Part shown: positions 23,821 through 36,550 of the stretch, piece by piece
How the letters are laid out: each line of letters begins with the position of its first letter
How positions within the stretch are numbered: position 1 is the first letter of the stretch
Position numbers and translations under genes: made by a program
Notes under the pieces: model-generated
What the model saw: only the letters and a program-made list of their open reading frames with translations
Told to the model about the DNA's origin: nothing
The model's database searches: none
Source of the DNA: Epiperipatus broadwayi
Taxonomy: Eukaryota; Onychophora; Udeonychophora; Euonychophora; Peripatidae
NCBI GenBank assembly: GCA_028023455.1
Contig: JAQFVV010000043.1
Span: 2,789,483 to 2,853,482, forward strand
Direction: 5' to 3'
Length of the DNA: 64,000 nucleotides

Positions 23821-25875
23821 TGACAAATTCACTTAATTCACTAAATAATGCTTTAACAAGAAATATTTTTTGATTTTTAATTTAGACACCCCATTTTTTA
23901 ATACTGTTTTTCTAATGATTATTGAATCTCAGAAAAATAGTAATTGTTATTATATAAATAAATATTTGATTAAAATTTTGATGTCATCTTAAATTATTTT
24001 TATAAATTATATCTTCTTCTGTCATAATATTGGCTTATGTTTGGTGTTTAAAAGTGATTTTGGACTTTCAGAGTTATTGAGATCAGAATATGAATTCTTT
24101 CTTCACTTAGATCTGTTAATGTTTTTATTCTATTTTTTCATGCATATGTACACAGTTTTGTGTGTGTACTATATAAAAATGAATTTGTTTTCAATTTTAG
24201 GTGTTACATTTTTTTAAGGTGTGGTGATGGATTAGTAATATAAACCACTTATATTTTCTTTAACCTTATAAAAGTGATATTAAAGTTTGTATAATTTTTA
24301 TTATTATTAATTATTAAATACTATATTAAGATAGTGAAATTTATTTGTCATCAAACAATACTATTTTCATTACACATTTTAACTATATATTCATTAAACA
24401 ATAATTAATTTGCTTAAATTTAGCTAATACAATGGTTTTATCAAACCATTTGAACTACAATGTCTTGATAATGCCCTTTAGAAATATACCCCCCCTCCCC
24501 ATATATATATATTAATAGTTTAAATAGTTTAAGGCTTTACTTCATTAGCTTGAAATAAATTAAATTTTGATAATTTTACTTACATTGAATAGCTTCATTA
24601 TCTGTGCGCAGAGCGCATATATATATTAATTTATAGTTTAAAGTGAAATTTAAAGTTAAAAACTATTAGGAAGTAATACTCTAAATATTCTTATTATACA
24701 ATACAACTAAGAATTTTAAAATAACTTTTTTAAAAATACCTTTTTTTTTTGCTGCAGACAAGTTTATAAAATCACTTTAGTAATCAGAAATCTATGAACT
24801 TAATTATTATTTTTTATCTAATAATATTTATTATAAAGGATTGGGAATTAACTTTAAGGATGTATGTGTTTAAGATGTATATAAACAAATATTGGCAAAC
24901 TGTTATCAACACTAATTTTGAATTTTTATTGTTACATTAGGATACCAAAATCTGCTATTAAGCAAAGAATGTTATACATAAAAATGCATGCTCACACACA
25001 TATATATTGACATAATCAAAAACATATAATTATCCAAGTGCAAATTATTATAAATAGTAATAAAAGTATATATTTGAAATATGAAAGATGTCTAACAAGT
25101 CATCAAAATGGAAAATCATTAAAAAACTATAAATCAAGAGTTATTCTAATATTTTTTTAAATTTCTGGAATGAAATGAAAAAAGTTTTTTTTTTTTATAT
25201 TTCCATACTTTTTAATATTATTTTATCGTGTATATATATATATTTACACATATAGACTGTTTTATCTTATGATGAGGGAATGTGTGTAAAAGATATATAT
25301 ATTCAAATATACTGTTTGTTTTGTATTAAATTTATTTATAGAATAATTATATAATTTTTGTAAAAAAATTTATTTGTTCTTATATAAATTTTTACAATTA
25401 GTATAAAATAATATTACATAATGAATAAAGTTTTTTTTTTGTTCTATTTTTTAAAAAAAGTTATCTTAGTAGCTTGTCAGTTTATTAATAACTTTTTACT
25501 TTCTTTCATGTATGTGTTGAGAAAGTTCTGTCTTAGAATTAAGGTCATAAATGATGTATTAGTTTATTTTTATTTTTTTGTAGTCTTATTTCAAATTTGT
25601 TGACATGTACTTGGAGTATTTTGGATGTACAAACTACAAAATAATGTCTATAATGATTTATATATATATGTATAAAACAGCTGCGATATGGAAAAATAAT
25701 ATATTTATTGTTCAATTTGATTTTAAAATCTAATGCAGGATTTCTTTAAATTAACTGAATTATATATTAAATGAAATAAATATGTGTTTTACTTATATTA
25801 ATGACTTGAGGATATCATGACATCACATGTTCAGGCATCTATAAATATTAATTTTAAAAATGATAATTAGCAAAC
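23821..25875. other. AT-rich sequence, nothing recognised
   Basis: TA runs and homopolymers, including a C tract near 24490. No element boundary or coding block could be supported. Confidence 0.4.
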
Positions 25876-25891
25876 AAATATCAAGTGATTT

Positions 25892-26003
25892 GTCAAGTGT
25901 TGTTAGCTGAGAGGTCATCGCGGCCTTGCAAGCAAGTAGTTGGTTGCAGACGGTTGTGGGTTCGCCTACCAGCCGGTGCTATGACATATGAGAGAGAGAA
26001 AAA
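25892..26003 (+). mobile_element. tRNA-derived SINE, short
   Basis: 112 bp, GC-rich against its surroundings, flanked by an exact 16-bp duplication (aaatatcaagtgattt, 25876-25891 and 26004-26019). TAGCTGAGAGG near 25913 fits the polymerase III A box, and GGTTCGCCTACC near 25969 is close to the B box. It ends in a GA then A run. The long duplication and A-rich end indicate LINE-driven insertion. The cloverleaf is not complete, so this is not a functional tRNA gene. Confidence 0.8.
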
Positions 26004-26019
26004 AAATATCAAGTGATTT

Positions 26020-28913
26020 TAAAAAATAAATAAATAAAAATAAAAACAAGTATATTTGCACAAAATATTTATTTAAAATTAAGTTATAAATATACAATAA
26101 GTATTACGAAAAAGTAAATTTAAATCAAATTTTTAAAGAAAAGTCATGTGAAAGAAACTATATACTGCTATTATTAATGAATAAGCATTTTCTTATTGCA
26201 TAAGAATCACATAACTTTACAATAACGATAGTGAATCTGTTATATGAGTCAAAAATGACATACCCAAAAACTAGCAAATAATCAAAAATTGCCTCATTTG
26301 CCTATGCTCAGAATATATGAACACTGCTTAAAAGATAATTCATTTACAGACTGATTATTCTCAAATCTTTGTTCCCTTTTCTGTTTCTTTTTTTAACCCA
26401 TCATTATGTTATATTTATCAGGCATTTTGGTTTTGATGTGTTCAGTTATGCTTTTATAATTTACTGTTTTATAGTATTATGCTAATTTATTTTTATTAGT
26501 GTGATAGCTTTTTATATTGACATATGATAGCCTTTTATATTGATCTGGTTTTTAGGTTTAGAGATATGACATTTTTCAATTAGTTACACAATTTTTCCAA
26601 CCAGGTTCAGATTTTTTGTCAAGTAGCTTATAGCAAAACTACCCATTTGATTTTAGTTAGCAAATGCACATCTAGAAATTTATAGTTGGAGAATTTGACT
26701 AGCTTTATAAATGCTTACCTATCTACATTATTTCTCAACACTTGTAAAGAGAAGCTGATGAGACATTTTTCTGTGGTTTGCTATTAAGATTGATGCTTTA
26801 CTTTTATTATTATAGTGGTAGATTCAGAAATAAAAAAGGAAAATTGTTAAATAAAGGAACAGGAACTTTCAAGAGTGCATCCTTTTTTTTTTTTGGTAAG
26901 ATTAACCATGTAAATATGTGACATCATAGTTTAAAAAGAATTACCATCAGTGTTTTAGAAAGTTAACACACTGCAATTCAATTAACATGCAACCATACAT
27001 ATTTCAGTTTTAGCTCAACATTTCTTGTAATGGTTGTTGACAAATTAAGGAAATTAGTATGTCACATTTTTGGTGAATATAGTTTTAGCAGTATTCTTTT
27101 TTTAAAGTATATTTTGTCTTTTAAATATTAATTAGAATTGTTGTCTGTCCTTATAATTCTATAATATTCTGGAATGTGTTACCAGTATTAATAAACCTAT
27201 TTCAGTTTCTCAGGGATTATTTCCAAAGTACACTTTTTTTCTCTCTGAAATATTTTAATTGATTAAAATAAAAATGCTCTAATTTTTTTTTTTACAACAG
27301 GTATGCCAGTCTTTCTTTTAGCATAGGTCCATTTGTCATAAATAAGCATTTGAATCACATAGTAAAATCGTGATCATATTTTTTGAAACAAGCAAAATCC
27401 TTATTTGAACTTTAGATAATTTTTCAGCAAAACTTGTTACATTTCAGTGTAGAATAACCTAAGTTTTCTCTTATTTATGTTACTACTATTTATTTCATAG
27501 TGCCTAAATTCTACAATTATATGAATTTACATGATATTATCCAAAAATAAAATTTTACTAAAATTCTTCAACAAAACATACAACACATGTATCCCATCAT
27601 TAATTTTGATGATACTTTTTTTTTGAATTTGAGGCCATCAATCTCATGAAGACTTTCTTTGTATGTTAAAGGAAGTTGATTTTTGAAGTGAATGATGGGA
27701 TGACTATTTTGTTTGGTATATATGTTGTATGTTTTGTTGAATTGTACTTGAAAAGGTGTATTTGTTAAATGAAACCATGGGTGTGGAAGAATTTTAGTAA
27801 AATTTTGTTTTTTGGAATAGTATTGCAATGTTATATGAATTTCTATTTTATTTATAATTGCTAATGTAGCATTAAGCAGTATTTACTAAATAAACAAATA
27901 TTACAGAAACATAGAACATAACAAAAAATGTTTGTGATGCATTAAAAATGAAGTTTTCGTATTGTGCAGAAAAGATTGAGCTGCAAAAGTAGTACAGATG
28001 TATGAGCTTCCTGATTACAAGTTTGAAATGCTTGTTATATTTTCATTTTGTTTGCATGATAAACATTCCAAATAAATTAGAAATGAGTTGATTCAGTTAT
28101 CTGGGCTCTTTTCATGAATAATAAATAATGAAAGAGTTTGTTAGTACATTCTATAAATTTTATACAAAGTTTGTTAAGATATTTGTACGATTTTCTAAGA
28201 TTTATGTATTGGCATGAAATTTTTTTATAGTAAAATTGCTTCGTTTGATTTTACTAATTCAGTTGTCCTTATTAACTTTTTAGAATTATTAATAAAATTA
28301 GGAATATTTATTTGATTATAAATTACTGTATGCTCATTTATCATCATCATCACTTATTTTTTAGATAACATGTCTCACACATCAATCTGATAACTTTCTC
28401 AAGTTTTTCAGTCTTATACTAATCTTTAATGAGTCACACAATCAGTCAATTTTTTTTTACCCCCATCTCTTATTCTAACCCTCTATAGGTTCTTTTAACA
28501 TATTCTTTATAATTTTTCTGTGTCTAAGTACCTGACAAATTCAATTCATTTTCCATTTCATAATTTTTTCAAATCCCCCCCCCCCCGCCATTTCAACAGA
28601 ACTGTATTTGTTCAATTTATATCCATTCTATTCCTAAATCACATTTAAAAAATCAACTTTTTCCTCTCTTCTTTTCCTAATCATCCAAATTGTTATTTCA
28701 TATAAAATACTTATTAAAAAAAATTTGTTTTTCAAATGTTTTTCCCCATTACAAATTGTTATTGAAAACAAATTTACAAGAACATTTTTTTTTTTTTTTT
28801 TAATAAAGATGTCTTGTTAAAATATGTAAAGTGTCAGAGATACATGTGTTTAGTTTGATGTTTAAAGATTATAGAACATTTTGTACATGTTTTAATTATT
28901 ATTATAGGAATAT
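26020..28913. other. AT-rich sequence, no gene recognised
   Basis: The open frame at 27828-27568 (-) has no recognisable domain or splice context. A GAT-repeat-like TCATCATCATCA at about 28340 may be the tail of a very decayed - strand LINE. A C tract lies near 28577. Confidence 0.35.
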
Positions 28914-29281
28914 TAAACAGAAGATAATCAATCCTTTACACATGTGCTGTACTGTTATGTTAAATCTATTAGTCAGTTACATTAATTCTAACATATCTGA
29001 ATATTAACATACAGTAGATATTAAAAATTTTGCAAGTGTTAGTACATGCAATAAAGAAAATGGAAGTGAAGTGAAGAATATAAAATGTCATGTTCTTGTT
29101 CCAAAATACTTAAGATTAGCCTGTATAATTGAATTTAAGTATGAAGATAAGATGGCTGCTCTTTTCAAAGTCTCTATCTTGTGCTTTGGATTGAGAGTTT
29201 CCTCACAGTCAACAAAAACAACATTGATTTAATATAACAGTTACAGTGCATGTGTAAAGGGTTGATTACCTTCTGTTTAAA
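28914..29281. repeat. Long inverted-repeat element
   Basis: Arms at about 28914-28978 and 29220-29281 pair over some 60 bp (AACAGAAG...AATCAACC outer parts against GGTTGATT...CTTCTGTT). A TA abuts each outer end. The centre of about 240 bp is noncoding. Probably a foldback DNA element. Confidence 0.6.
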
Positions 29282-30761
29282 ATTACAGTTTGAAACTGCG
29301 CTAGTAAATCTATTGGTCAATTATTTTATAGAAATAAAAATGAACTAATTTGTAAATTATGAAGTTATATTTTTCTGATGATAAATAATGATATGGTTAT
29401 AGATTTTGATTGAATTTGTGAATATTTTTAAAAGCAGTTTAATGTCTAAACTATTTTTTAAAATCATGTAACAAACATTTTAAAATGTTGATATCTATAT
29501 AACTTATTTCTGTTTTATTAACATTCTGTTTATTGATTACTACTGAATAATATTTTTTTAAATCTCTTTATAACATGAAAATTAGTTTATAATGCTTGGA
29601 AATCCATAAATCAATAATGAAGTTACTGCAAAGCTTGATTTAATATTTGTTTTATCATTTTAAAACAGTAATTTAATATGATATTGCTTTTAAAAGTAGC
29701 ATTATTTTAAGATACTAAAACGAGTAAAATGAAATACATATCTGTGTATAATTTAAGATAATAGCATAATAAAATCATATTTAATAATAGAATATTTTAT
29801 TTCATTTTTGTGACTGTATGATTTGTTTTTTCTTTTTTTGCTTTTTTTAGTCAAGATTTAGTGTAGCACTAATTTTTTTAATGTTTATATTGTTTTGTGT
29901 AGAAATGTTCTGATTAGCTTGTAATAATCACCACCAGTCTTTAAACTTTTTTTAATGATTAAAGTCTGATAATGACTGTTAGGATTTAGTCAAAACATTT
30001 CAAAGTAGAAATAATTTTTTAAAAATTAAACATTATCACTTCATATTCAAATCAAGTATAAAAACATGTATTTATGTATACACACACACACACTATATTA
30101 ATAAAGTATATTCAAATAATTATATGTTATAAATCATTTATATATAAAATTGTTGTGTGGACATATTAATATTGATAAAGTAAAATTTCTGTAAGCAAAT
30201 AAATGAAATAGCAAAAATTCATATATATACTGTACAATACTAACATTATAATTTTCTTGTAGGAATGTTTGTTAACATTTTCTTTTTATAGAAAATTTTA
30301 CTTTTAAATAATTGAGATTAAGTTCTAATATTTACATTATTAATTCTACTTTTTGAATATTATATATTTATAACCAGAATGAGTTATACAAATTTTGTCT
30401 TGTTTTTAGGTAACCAAATGAATTGCATTTGGCTTAGATATGTTGAAAGAATAGTGGTGTATGTATTTATACTAATTTACTTTGATTTTAGACTACTAAA
30501 CTTTTATTTTTCATTGCAGCAAAATAAACTATTTTTCAAGTAATCTAATATTTTTTTTTAATCTATTCCATTTTCTCAAAAATGTAAGGAAGAATAGGAA
30601 CATAGAAATGAAAATTAAATAACAGCATATTAAAGAATATTTAAAGGTAGATACAATTTTGACTTATGTGTAAATATATCATTTCAGTTTTTTAAAAAAT
30701 CGTTATGAAAGTGTATAAGTATTGTATATCTAAATATTGTTCTTCTTAGTTTGTATTAAAT
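29282..30761. other. AT-rich sequence, nothing recognised
   Basis: Includes a CA microsatellite near 30080. No coding block or element boundary was found. Confidence 0.4.
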
Positions 30762-30955
30762 TAGCCACCAAGCAGGCAGCTTTGATGCCAGCTAGCTGGT
30801 GGAATGTTCCTGTGCTTATGCATGGTGAACAGCACCACCTAGCGTCTGGAACAAACATTGCTGCTTTGGGCCCCTACTGTGGATACTTCTGCGTGTTTAT
30901 GCAGAAATAGCACCTCTAGCGGTGGGAGTACACTATCCCCACAACTACCTTAAAT
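30762..30955. repeat. GC-rich repeat with two related units
   Basis: A sharply bounded GC-rich island. It opens with a hairpin-forming stretch (CCACCAAGC ... GCTGGTGG, about 30764-30802), then holds two related units (about 30806-30855 and 30884-30932), each with a TTATGCA block followed by AGCACC and a CTAGCG block. Probably an interspersed repeat of unknown class; no flanking duplication was identified. Confidence 0.55.
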
Positions 30956-31829
30956 TATTTTTAAATCAAAATAATAATGTTTTCTTTCTTCATAATTTTT
31001 TAAAATATCACTAATTAAAGAAATTCATTAGAATTAGATTATTGACTGTATTAATTCTATAATTCACTTTGGTTGCTTTACTGTTATAGTATTGGCAAAC
31101 AACTACTGTATGATCCAATATTTTTTTTACTAACTGATGAAATATTTTTTGCTAAGAGGTTTTTAGTAATTTTTAAAAACTTCATATTAATAACAATTAA
31201 TTTTTTATAATATTTTTTTCTTTTGACTAGTTTAACGCTCTATGTTCAATTTGTTATTTCTGATGTATGAACTTCTTGTGATTATTTATTATCGAACTAA
31301 TTGTGTAAGATAAATTCAAGATCAAAACCAGTAGGTAAATGTTAATATACATTCCATATAAGAATTTTGAAAATCCTTGCTTTATAAATGACTACCATTT
31401 TGTCTATAAATGCTATAATAATTTAATCTAAGGTTGGAAAAACAATAGTGGCAAAAAATCATTTTTATTGATTTTTACTTATTATTTAATCATAATGCTA
31501 ATTGTTAGGAGACTTTTTAAAATTGTTAAACCTGAATTTTCAACAGGTGGTGATTGAGATATTTTATAATATAGAAAAAGTTCTATATATCATTAATGAG
31601 TGTTAATAGAAGAGTAAGTAATTATCATATAATAATTTTTAAATTATTTTTCAAGATATTCTTTCTATATTTGTTCCACAGAAAATTTAAAATGAACATT
31701 TTTATTTTTATTAACTGATTTTTGTTTTTAAAATGGTTCATTTTAAAAAACACAATAATATCAATAAAAGCATGTTACATATATACATATATATGAAGAA
31801 TTTAGTAAGAAGTAATTATATCTGTCTGC
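30956..31829. other. AT-rich sequence, nothing recognised
   Basis: No gene or repeat boundary could be supported. Confidence 0.4.
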
Positions 31830-31920
31830 CATATCCAAGATATTGGGGTTCAAATCCTGGCTGAATGTCTTAGAATTTTTTTTAGGAGGCTAATCCATAG
31901 CCAATTTTTCTAATCATACA
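31830..31920 (+). mobile_element. Possible tRNA-derived SINE fragment
   Basis: Contains GGGTTCAAATCCTGG near 31847-31861, a strong polymerase III B box. The A-box side is missing or degraded, and no flanking duplication was found. Likely a 5'-decayed SINE. Confidence 0.4.
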
Positions 31921-31963
31921 ATTAGTCTATAAATGGATTTCTAGATATTCTTATTTGTTAAAG

Positions 31964-32387
31964 TAGTAGTTTCCAGTATGGAGCACATACCCCTTAGGGG
32001 GATAATTTGATATTTAAGGGGGGGGGGAGTTTGAGAATGAATTATTAATAGTGAATTTGAAAGTCCGCTAATTGTTCTTATATCTTATTATTCATAAATT
32101 AAGCTAAGAATGTTTTTTAAACTTCCCTCTTTGCACACCATCTTCTTCTTAGGGTCTTTTCTGTTTAGATAACTTTTATTTCTTACATCTCCATTGTTAC
32201 TTGGTGCAAGTTAAGTGGCTTGAAACTTCATTGTACCTCACCTCAATTGTTGTTTCCTTGGTGAGCTTGCAGGTTTCTCTAGGTGAATAGGGGTTTACTT
32301 TTTAAATAATAAGAATTATATGTCATGGGGGGGGGGATTTTAAAGATGCTTAGGTGGGCATGGCCAAAAAAAGATTGGGAACCACTG
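31964..32387. mobile_element. hAT-like non-autonomous element, decayed
   Basis: The 3' end read on the other strand gives CAGTGGTTCCCAATC. The 5' end TAGTAGTTTCCAG is a diverged match, followed by a CACATACCCCTTAGGGG block also seen in the 23520-23812 element (GCATGCCTCCTAAAGGGG). Flanking octamers do not match well, so this copy is older or its ends are misplaced. Confidence 0.55.
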
Positions 32388-33358
32388 AGCTAAGAAAAAA
32401 CAAAGAAGAAAAAATCTTAAATCTCATCAGCCTGGTGAGTCGTATTTTCTATTTCATCTCTCATTGTATTTTTTAAAAGCTGTTTATCTTTATCATATTT
32501 TATACATACACATACAAGTGTATATTCAAATATATATACATATCCAAAGCCTATACACATACATATTATGTACATGTACAAGTGCTTAATTGAATATATA
32601 TACACACTCATTCAAAGTATATATATACATACACACATATATATGTTCAGAAAGCGCATAAAAATGATACATGTAGATATTCTAATTTTGAGTCACTTTT
32701 TTATTTTTGTGTCTTACTTTAAACATGCCTCACAATAAGTGGCACTATTATTTCTCCTGTTATTATAGTCTCACATTAATATTTTATAGCATATTTTTTT
32801 ATTATTATATACATAATTAATTATCCTGTTTAAAATATTTAAATGGGCTAAGATCTATTACCTAATTATCAATAATTACTTTTTCATTTACTTTCAGTAC
32901 AAATCTAATCTATGTTTTATGTATACTGTCAAACATAAAATTTATTCCTCAACACTATTTTCTCTTTGTTAACAGTGCATATTTAAATATTTTATTTAAG
33001 CATAAATTTATTTTTTACTTTTATTTTGATATAATAATCTACTCATACACAAATGTTCATTTGTTAAAAAAAATTCTGGATAATGTATTTACTTAGTCTA
33101 TAAAAAAAATAATAACTTTCTTTTTTTTAAACATCTTTCAAGGAAAGGTTGTATGTTATGTACTTCTATCTAATCTTTCTAAATTTTGTGATTGTAAAAA
33201 AAAATAAATAAATATTTTTTTACATTAGTTGTGTTATTTAATAGATTCTTAGCAATGTTATTAGAAAGTCAATTACTTTTTCTTGTTGCAATTTTCAATA
33301 TTTTATATTTTGTTCATTTTTGGTTCTTCGTTTTATATAGTTTATGACAATACCTATT
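32388..33358. other. AT-rich sequence with TA/CA-rich patch
   Basis: The patch at about 32500-32650 is a mixed TA/CA microsatellite. The open frame across it is an artefact of the repeat. Confidence 0.45.
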
Positions 33359-33370
33359 CATCATAAATTA

Positions 33371-33563
33371 AAACAGGCAAAACTCTCCATACAGTAGTGT
33401 CACTCAGTGCAAGCCAGTGTAATCAGTGGATGCCAGAAGGCTTTTGCATAAAATCCCTATGTAGTGCCTATTCATCCAATATCCCCAGACTAGTTTCTAG
33501 CTTGTGGCTAATAACAATTATGAGCAAGCATAAGAAATGGTGATCATGTGATGTTGTGTGGTA
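33371..33563 (-). mobile_element. Family Z element, single-arm copy
   Basis: 193 bp flanked by an exact 12-bp duplication (catcataaatta, 33359-33370 and 33564-33575). On the - strand it runs tail, then directly into the sense arm cut off inside hammerhead stem II (GCCACAAGC...GAAACTAGTCTGGGG). CUGAUGA is missing, so it cannot form the ribozyme. The truncation at the tail/arm junction shows how copies are shortened. Confidence 0.8.
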
Positions 33564-33575
33564 CATCATAAATTA

Positions 33576-34648
33576 TTATTAGTTTTTTAGGCTAAGATTT
33601 TTGTTTGTTTTGTAATAAAGTAAGTGTTCTTTTTATTAAAAAAAAAATATTCATACTACATAGAAATTCTTTATCTATGCATTATATTATATCTGTTCAC
33701 TATCATGGCTTTTCATCTGTTTATTATATATAAAAATTTATCTTTATCTCTTCACTTTTTTTTCTTGCTTCTATTATAAAAAGTTTATAAACAACAAATC
33801 TCTTTTTTATTTGCTTCATTTTTTGTATTGTTTTGTGGTTTATTATTGAAACTGTCTTATTCTAAATATCTATTCTCTGTTGTGAATTATGTGATAATAC
33901 CATCTTTATACAAATACCAAAAGAATCAAACATAAATTATTTTAAGACCATGCTACTAATTAAATGAATCAACTATTACTATTTCCTACTTCATTTTTTA
34001 AAATCATTTGATTACTTTATTTTATATTTTTGTTATACATTTTGAATTAATTTAGTATATACTTCTCAGTATGATATATACATTTAATGTACTGTACTTA
34101 TCTGTTTTAAATCAATAGATAATTTTGCTAATATCAGTTATTTTTTTCCATGAATTTACAAGCATGTGAGTACATGTAAATTCATGAAAAGCACATGACC
34201 AAAGATTTATCCCCTTCTCTATATTATATATGTGGTCAAGTGCTATTTATTACAATAATAATAAAACATTTTGAATTTTTTAAATATCTAATTATGTATT
34301 TATATTGAAATCTAATTAAAATATTAGTGAAGTGACATATTATTTTTATATATAGTGAAAGTTTTTTCATTTTTTTAAACTATAAAATTGCTTTTATTCC
34401 TAACTAAAAATAGAATAAAAATAGAAATTAATGTTTAACCACTTATATTTGTCCTGTGAGATTTCAATCCTTTAACAAGAATTGCTTCAATTATGCTGAG
34501 GTTAAAAGTAGTCAATAGAATTTTTATTTTGATTTAAAAAAAAATATTTTTCAATAGTTTAATATTTATTTAATAATAACCAGAACTAGAGATTGCATAT
34601 TTTTCAGAATAAAATTTTATTTTAGTATTTCTAGCTTATCTTTAATAT
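33576..34648. other. AT-rich sequence with one hairpin
   Basis: The only structure noted is a 12-bp-stem hairpin (CATGAATTTACA / TGTAAATTCATG, about 34150-34186). No gene recognised. Confidence 0.45.
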
Positions 34649-34970
34649 CATCATCATCATTTTTAATCGTGATTGATTCCCTGCAGGATAAAGGTCTCTC
34701 CAAATTCAATCCATCTTCTCCAATCTTCAGCCTCTTTTTTCCACATCACCCCAGCGCCCTTCCTTATTTCATCCATCCATCTCACATATGGTATTTTTGT
34801 AGTTTTTTACAATATATTGGAATCCAATTTAAGATTTTAACTGTCCATTTATTGTCATCTCTTCTATCAATATGTTCAGCCGAACTTCATGGTATCTTAA
34901 TTCTTTCGGTGATGCCAGTAACACCTGTTTGTTCTTTCACCCATATATTTTGTTGTTGATCTCTTCTTGT
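34649..34970 (-). mobile_element. RTE-like LINE 3' fragment
   Basis: On the - strand this matches the 3' end of the LINE at 60600-62960 (compare about 62650-62920), including a readable R-W-x-D-E/D-I-R-K region and W-R-R-W-I-E-F-G-E-T-F block, and ends in the GAT-repeat tail (34649-34660). The 96-codon frame on the + strand is its shadow. Confidence 0.7.
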
Positions 34971-36479
34971 CACTCATAACATGCATGTCTACTTTGTTTA
35001 TATGTATATTTGAGACTTGAATCTGTATTGAAACTATGCTAGGTATATTGGAATAAAATTTTACTCCATATGCAATTATAAGTATATGTTTGTGTATTAT
35101 ATTCTTGCAGTGATTTTACATTAATTATTTATTAATAAGTGATTTGGAAAGTTTAGACTAAAAAGTAATTTAAAATAGTTTTTTTTTTTTAAAAAAAAGC
35201 ATTACATAAAATTCATTTACTAAATTAAATAGGGGAATAAAGGAATAACAGTAGGTTTTTTTATTTTTTAAAAAAAATACTACTGCTATAGTTTTTGCCA
35301 AGTATAGTAACATATAATATTTTCCTCTCTTTTTATGTACATTTTGGTGTTTGCTTTATGCAAGTTTATTTAATATTTATTGATATATATATATATAATC
35401 AAAAAATAGTGCATTTAAGCAATATGCCATTATTGAGAATATTACTTGTCTTCATTTAATTACTTAATTTTGAGATTGAATCTTTAAACTGTATGATACT
35501 TAATAATTCCTTACATTTTTGACTGAGTTTTATTTGCTCTTTATATTTTTTGCAGTAAAACATATTTAACAATGTTTTTTTTTTTTTTTTTAGCTTGTAT
35601 TAATTTGTGTGGGTGTGCTTTTATATCTATATAATATTTAAAGTCTTGGATATTCTTGTGCCCAATATTTGGCCCACATAACATTTTTATTTTAAGGTGT
35701 TTCAAAAGATCTTGAATTTTGTTTTAGACATTATATATTGTATACAGAATATTGAATGCTATACATAATGTATATACCATATTTAAATGGAGATAAGTCA
35801 CTTTTAATTAAAGTAAACTGTCACAATATCTTGTAATCTTTTACAATAAGTCAGTTATGCCACTTGTACAAATTGTCACTAGATGCACTTGAAAATTTTG
35901 GTAGTATCTTATCTTTATGTTTACATTTTTTTTTTTTTTTACATGTATGTGTGTTCATGCTTATTGTTTACTTCTATTTCTAAATGTGGAATGTATATAT
36001 AAATGTATTCTGTTTTTTGTACATTTATAATTTTTTTTCAGTGGGGGAAAATAATCGTACCCTAATCTTGTAAATTTAGCTTCAGTTTGATTTTTTAATT
36101 GTGTAAAATATTTCAGGGAAAAAAAATCTTTTTTTATAACCAATATATATATTGCTATATTTTAAAAGCATTTTGTTAGTTTCTTTATATATGTCAATAT
36201 TAAATTTATTAATTTCTTTATATTTTATTTTACTGTGTTATTCTTTAATTAATTGAACTAAATTTTCAATGTTAAAGTTTAACTTAAGTTCTTTGCAATT
36301 GTTGTTGTTTTTTGTGTTTTTTTTTTAAAACTAGAATTAGCAATAAAATAAATGGAATGATTTGAATAAAAATTATTCTTTTCTGCTTTTTATTACTAAT
36401 AAAAATAATTGTACAAATAAGTGAATGTTTTTATGTGCATATTTATTATATATATATATCTGTGAATGTCATTACAGTT
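34971..36479. other. AT-rich sequence, nothing recognised
   Basis: T and A runs, no coding block or element boundary supported. Confidence 0.4.
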
Positions 36480-36550
36480 TACAATCATAAGTCTGTGCTC
36501 ATATACCCTATATATAATCATATATAGGTGTAACTGGCTTCTATTTATCA
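36480..36550 (+). mobile_element. Family X end fragment
   Basis: AGTCTGTGCTCATATACCC followed by a TA-rich AGGTGTAACTGGC stretch parallels the arm end and tail of the family X element at about 47276-47330 (AGTCTATGCTCATACCC ... GGTATATATAAGCC). Too short to show a hammerhead. Confidence 0.45.

Noticed and set aside
25911-25980. Functional tRNA gene
   Set aside because: A and B boxes are present but acceptor and anticodon stems do not form, and the block sits in a SINE with its own target duplication.
28577-28587. C homopolymer as a functional site
   Set aside because: Similar short G or C runs occur at several places in the window with no shared context.
32417-32611. 64-codon - strand open frame rich in Tyr and Ile
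   Set aside because: Encoded by a TA/CA microsatellite.
34669-34959. 96-codon + strand open frame
   Set aside because: It is the complement of a - strand LINE 3' fragment.
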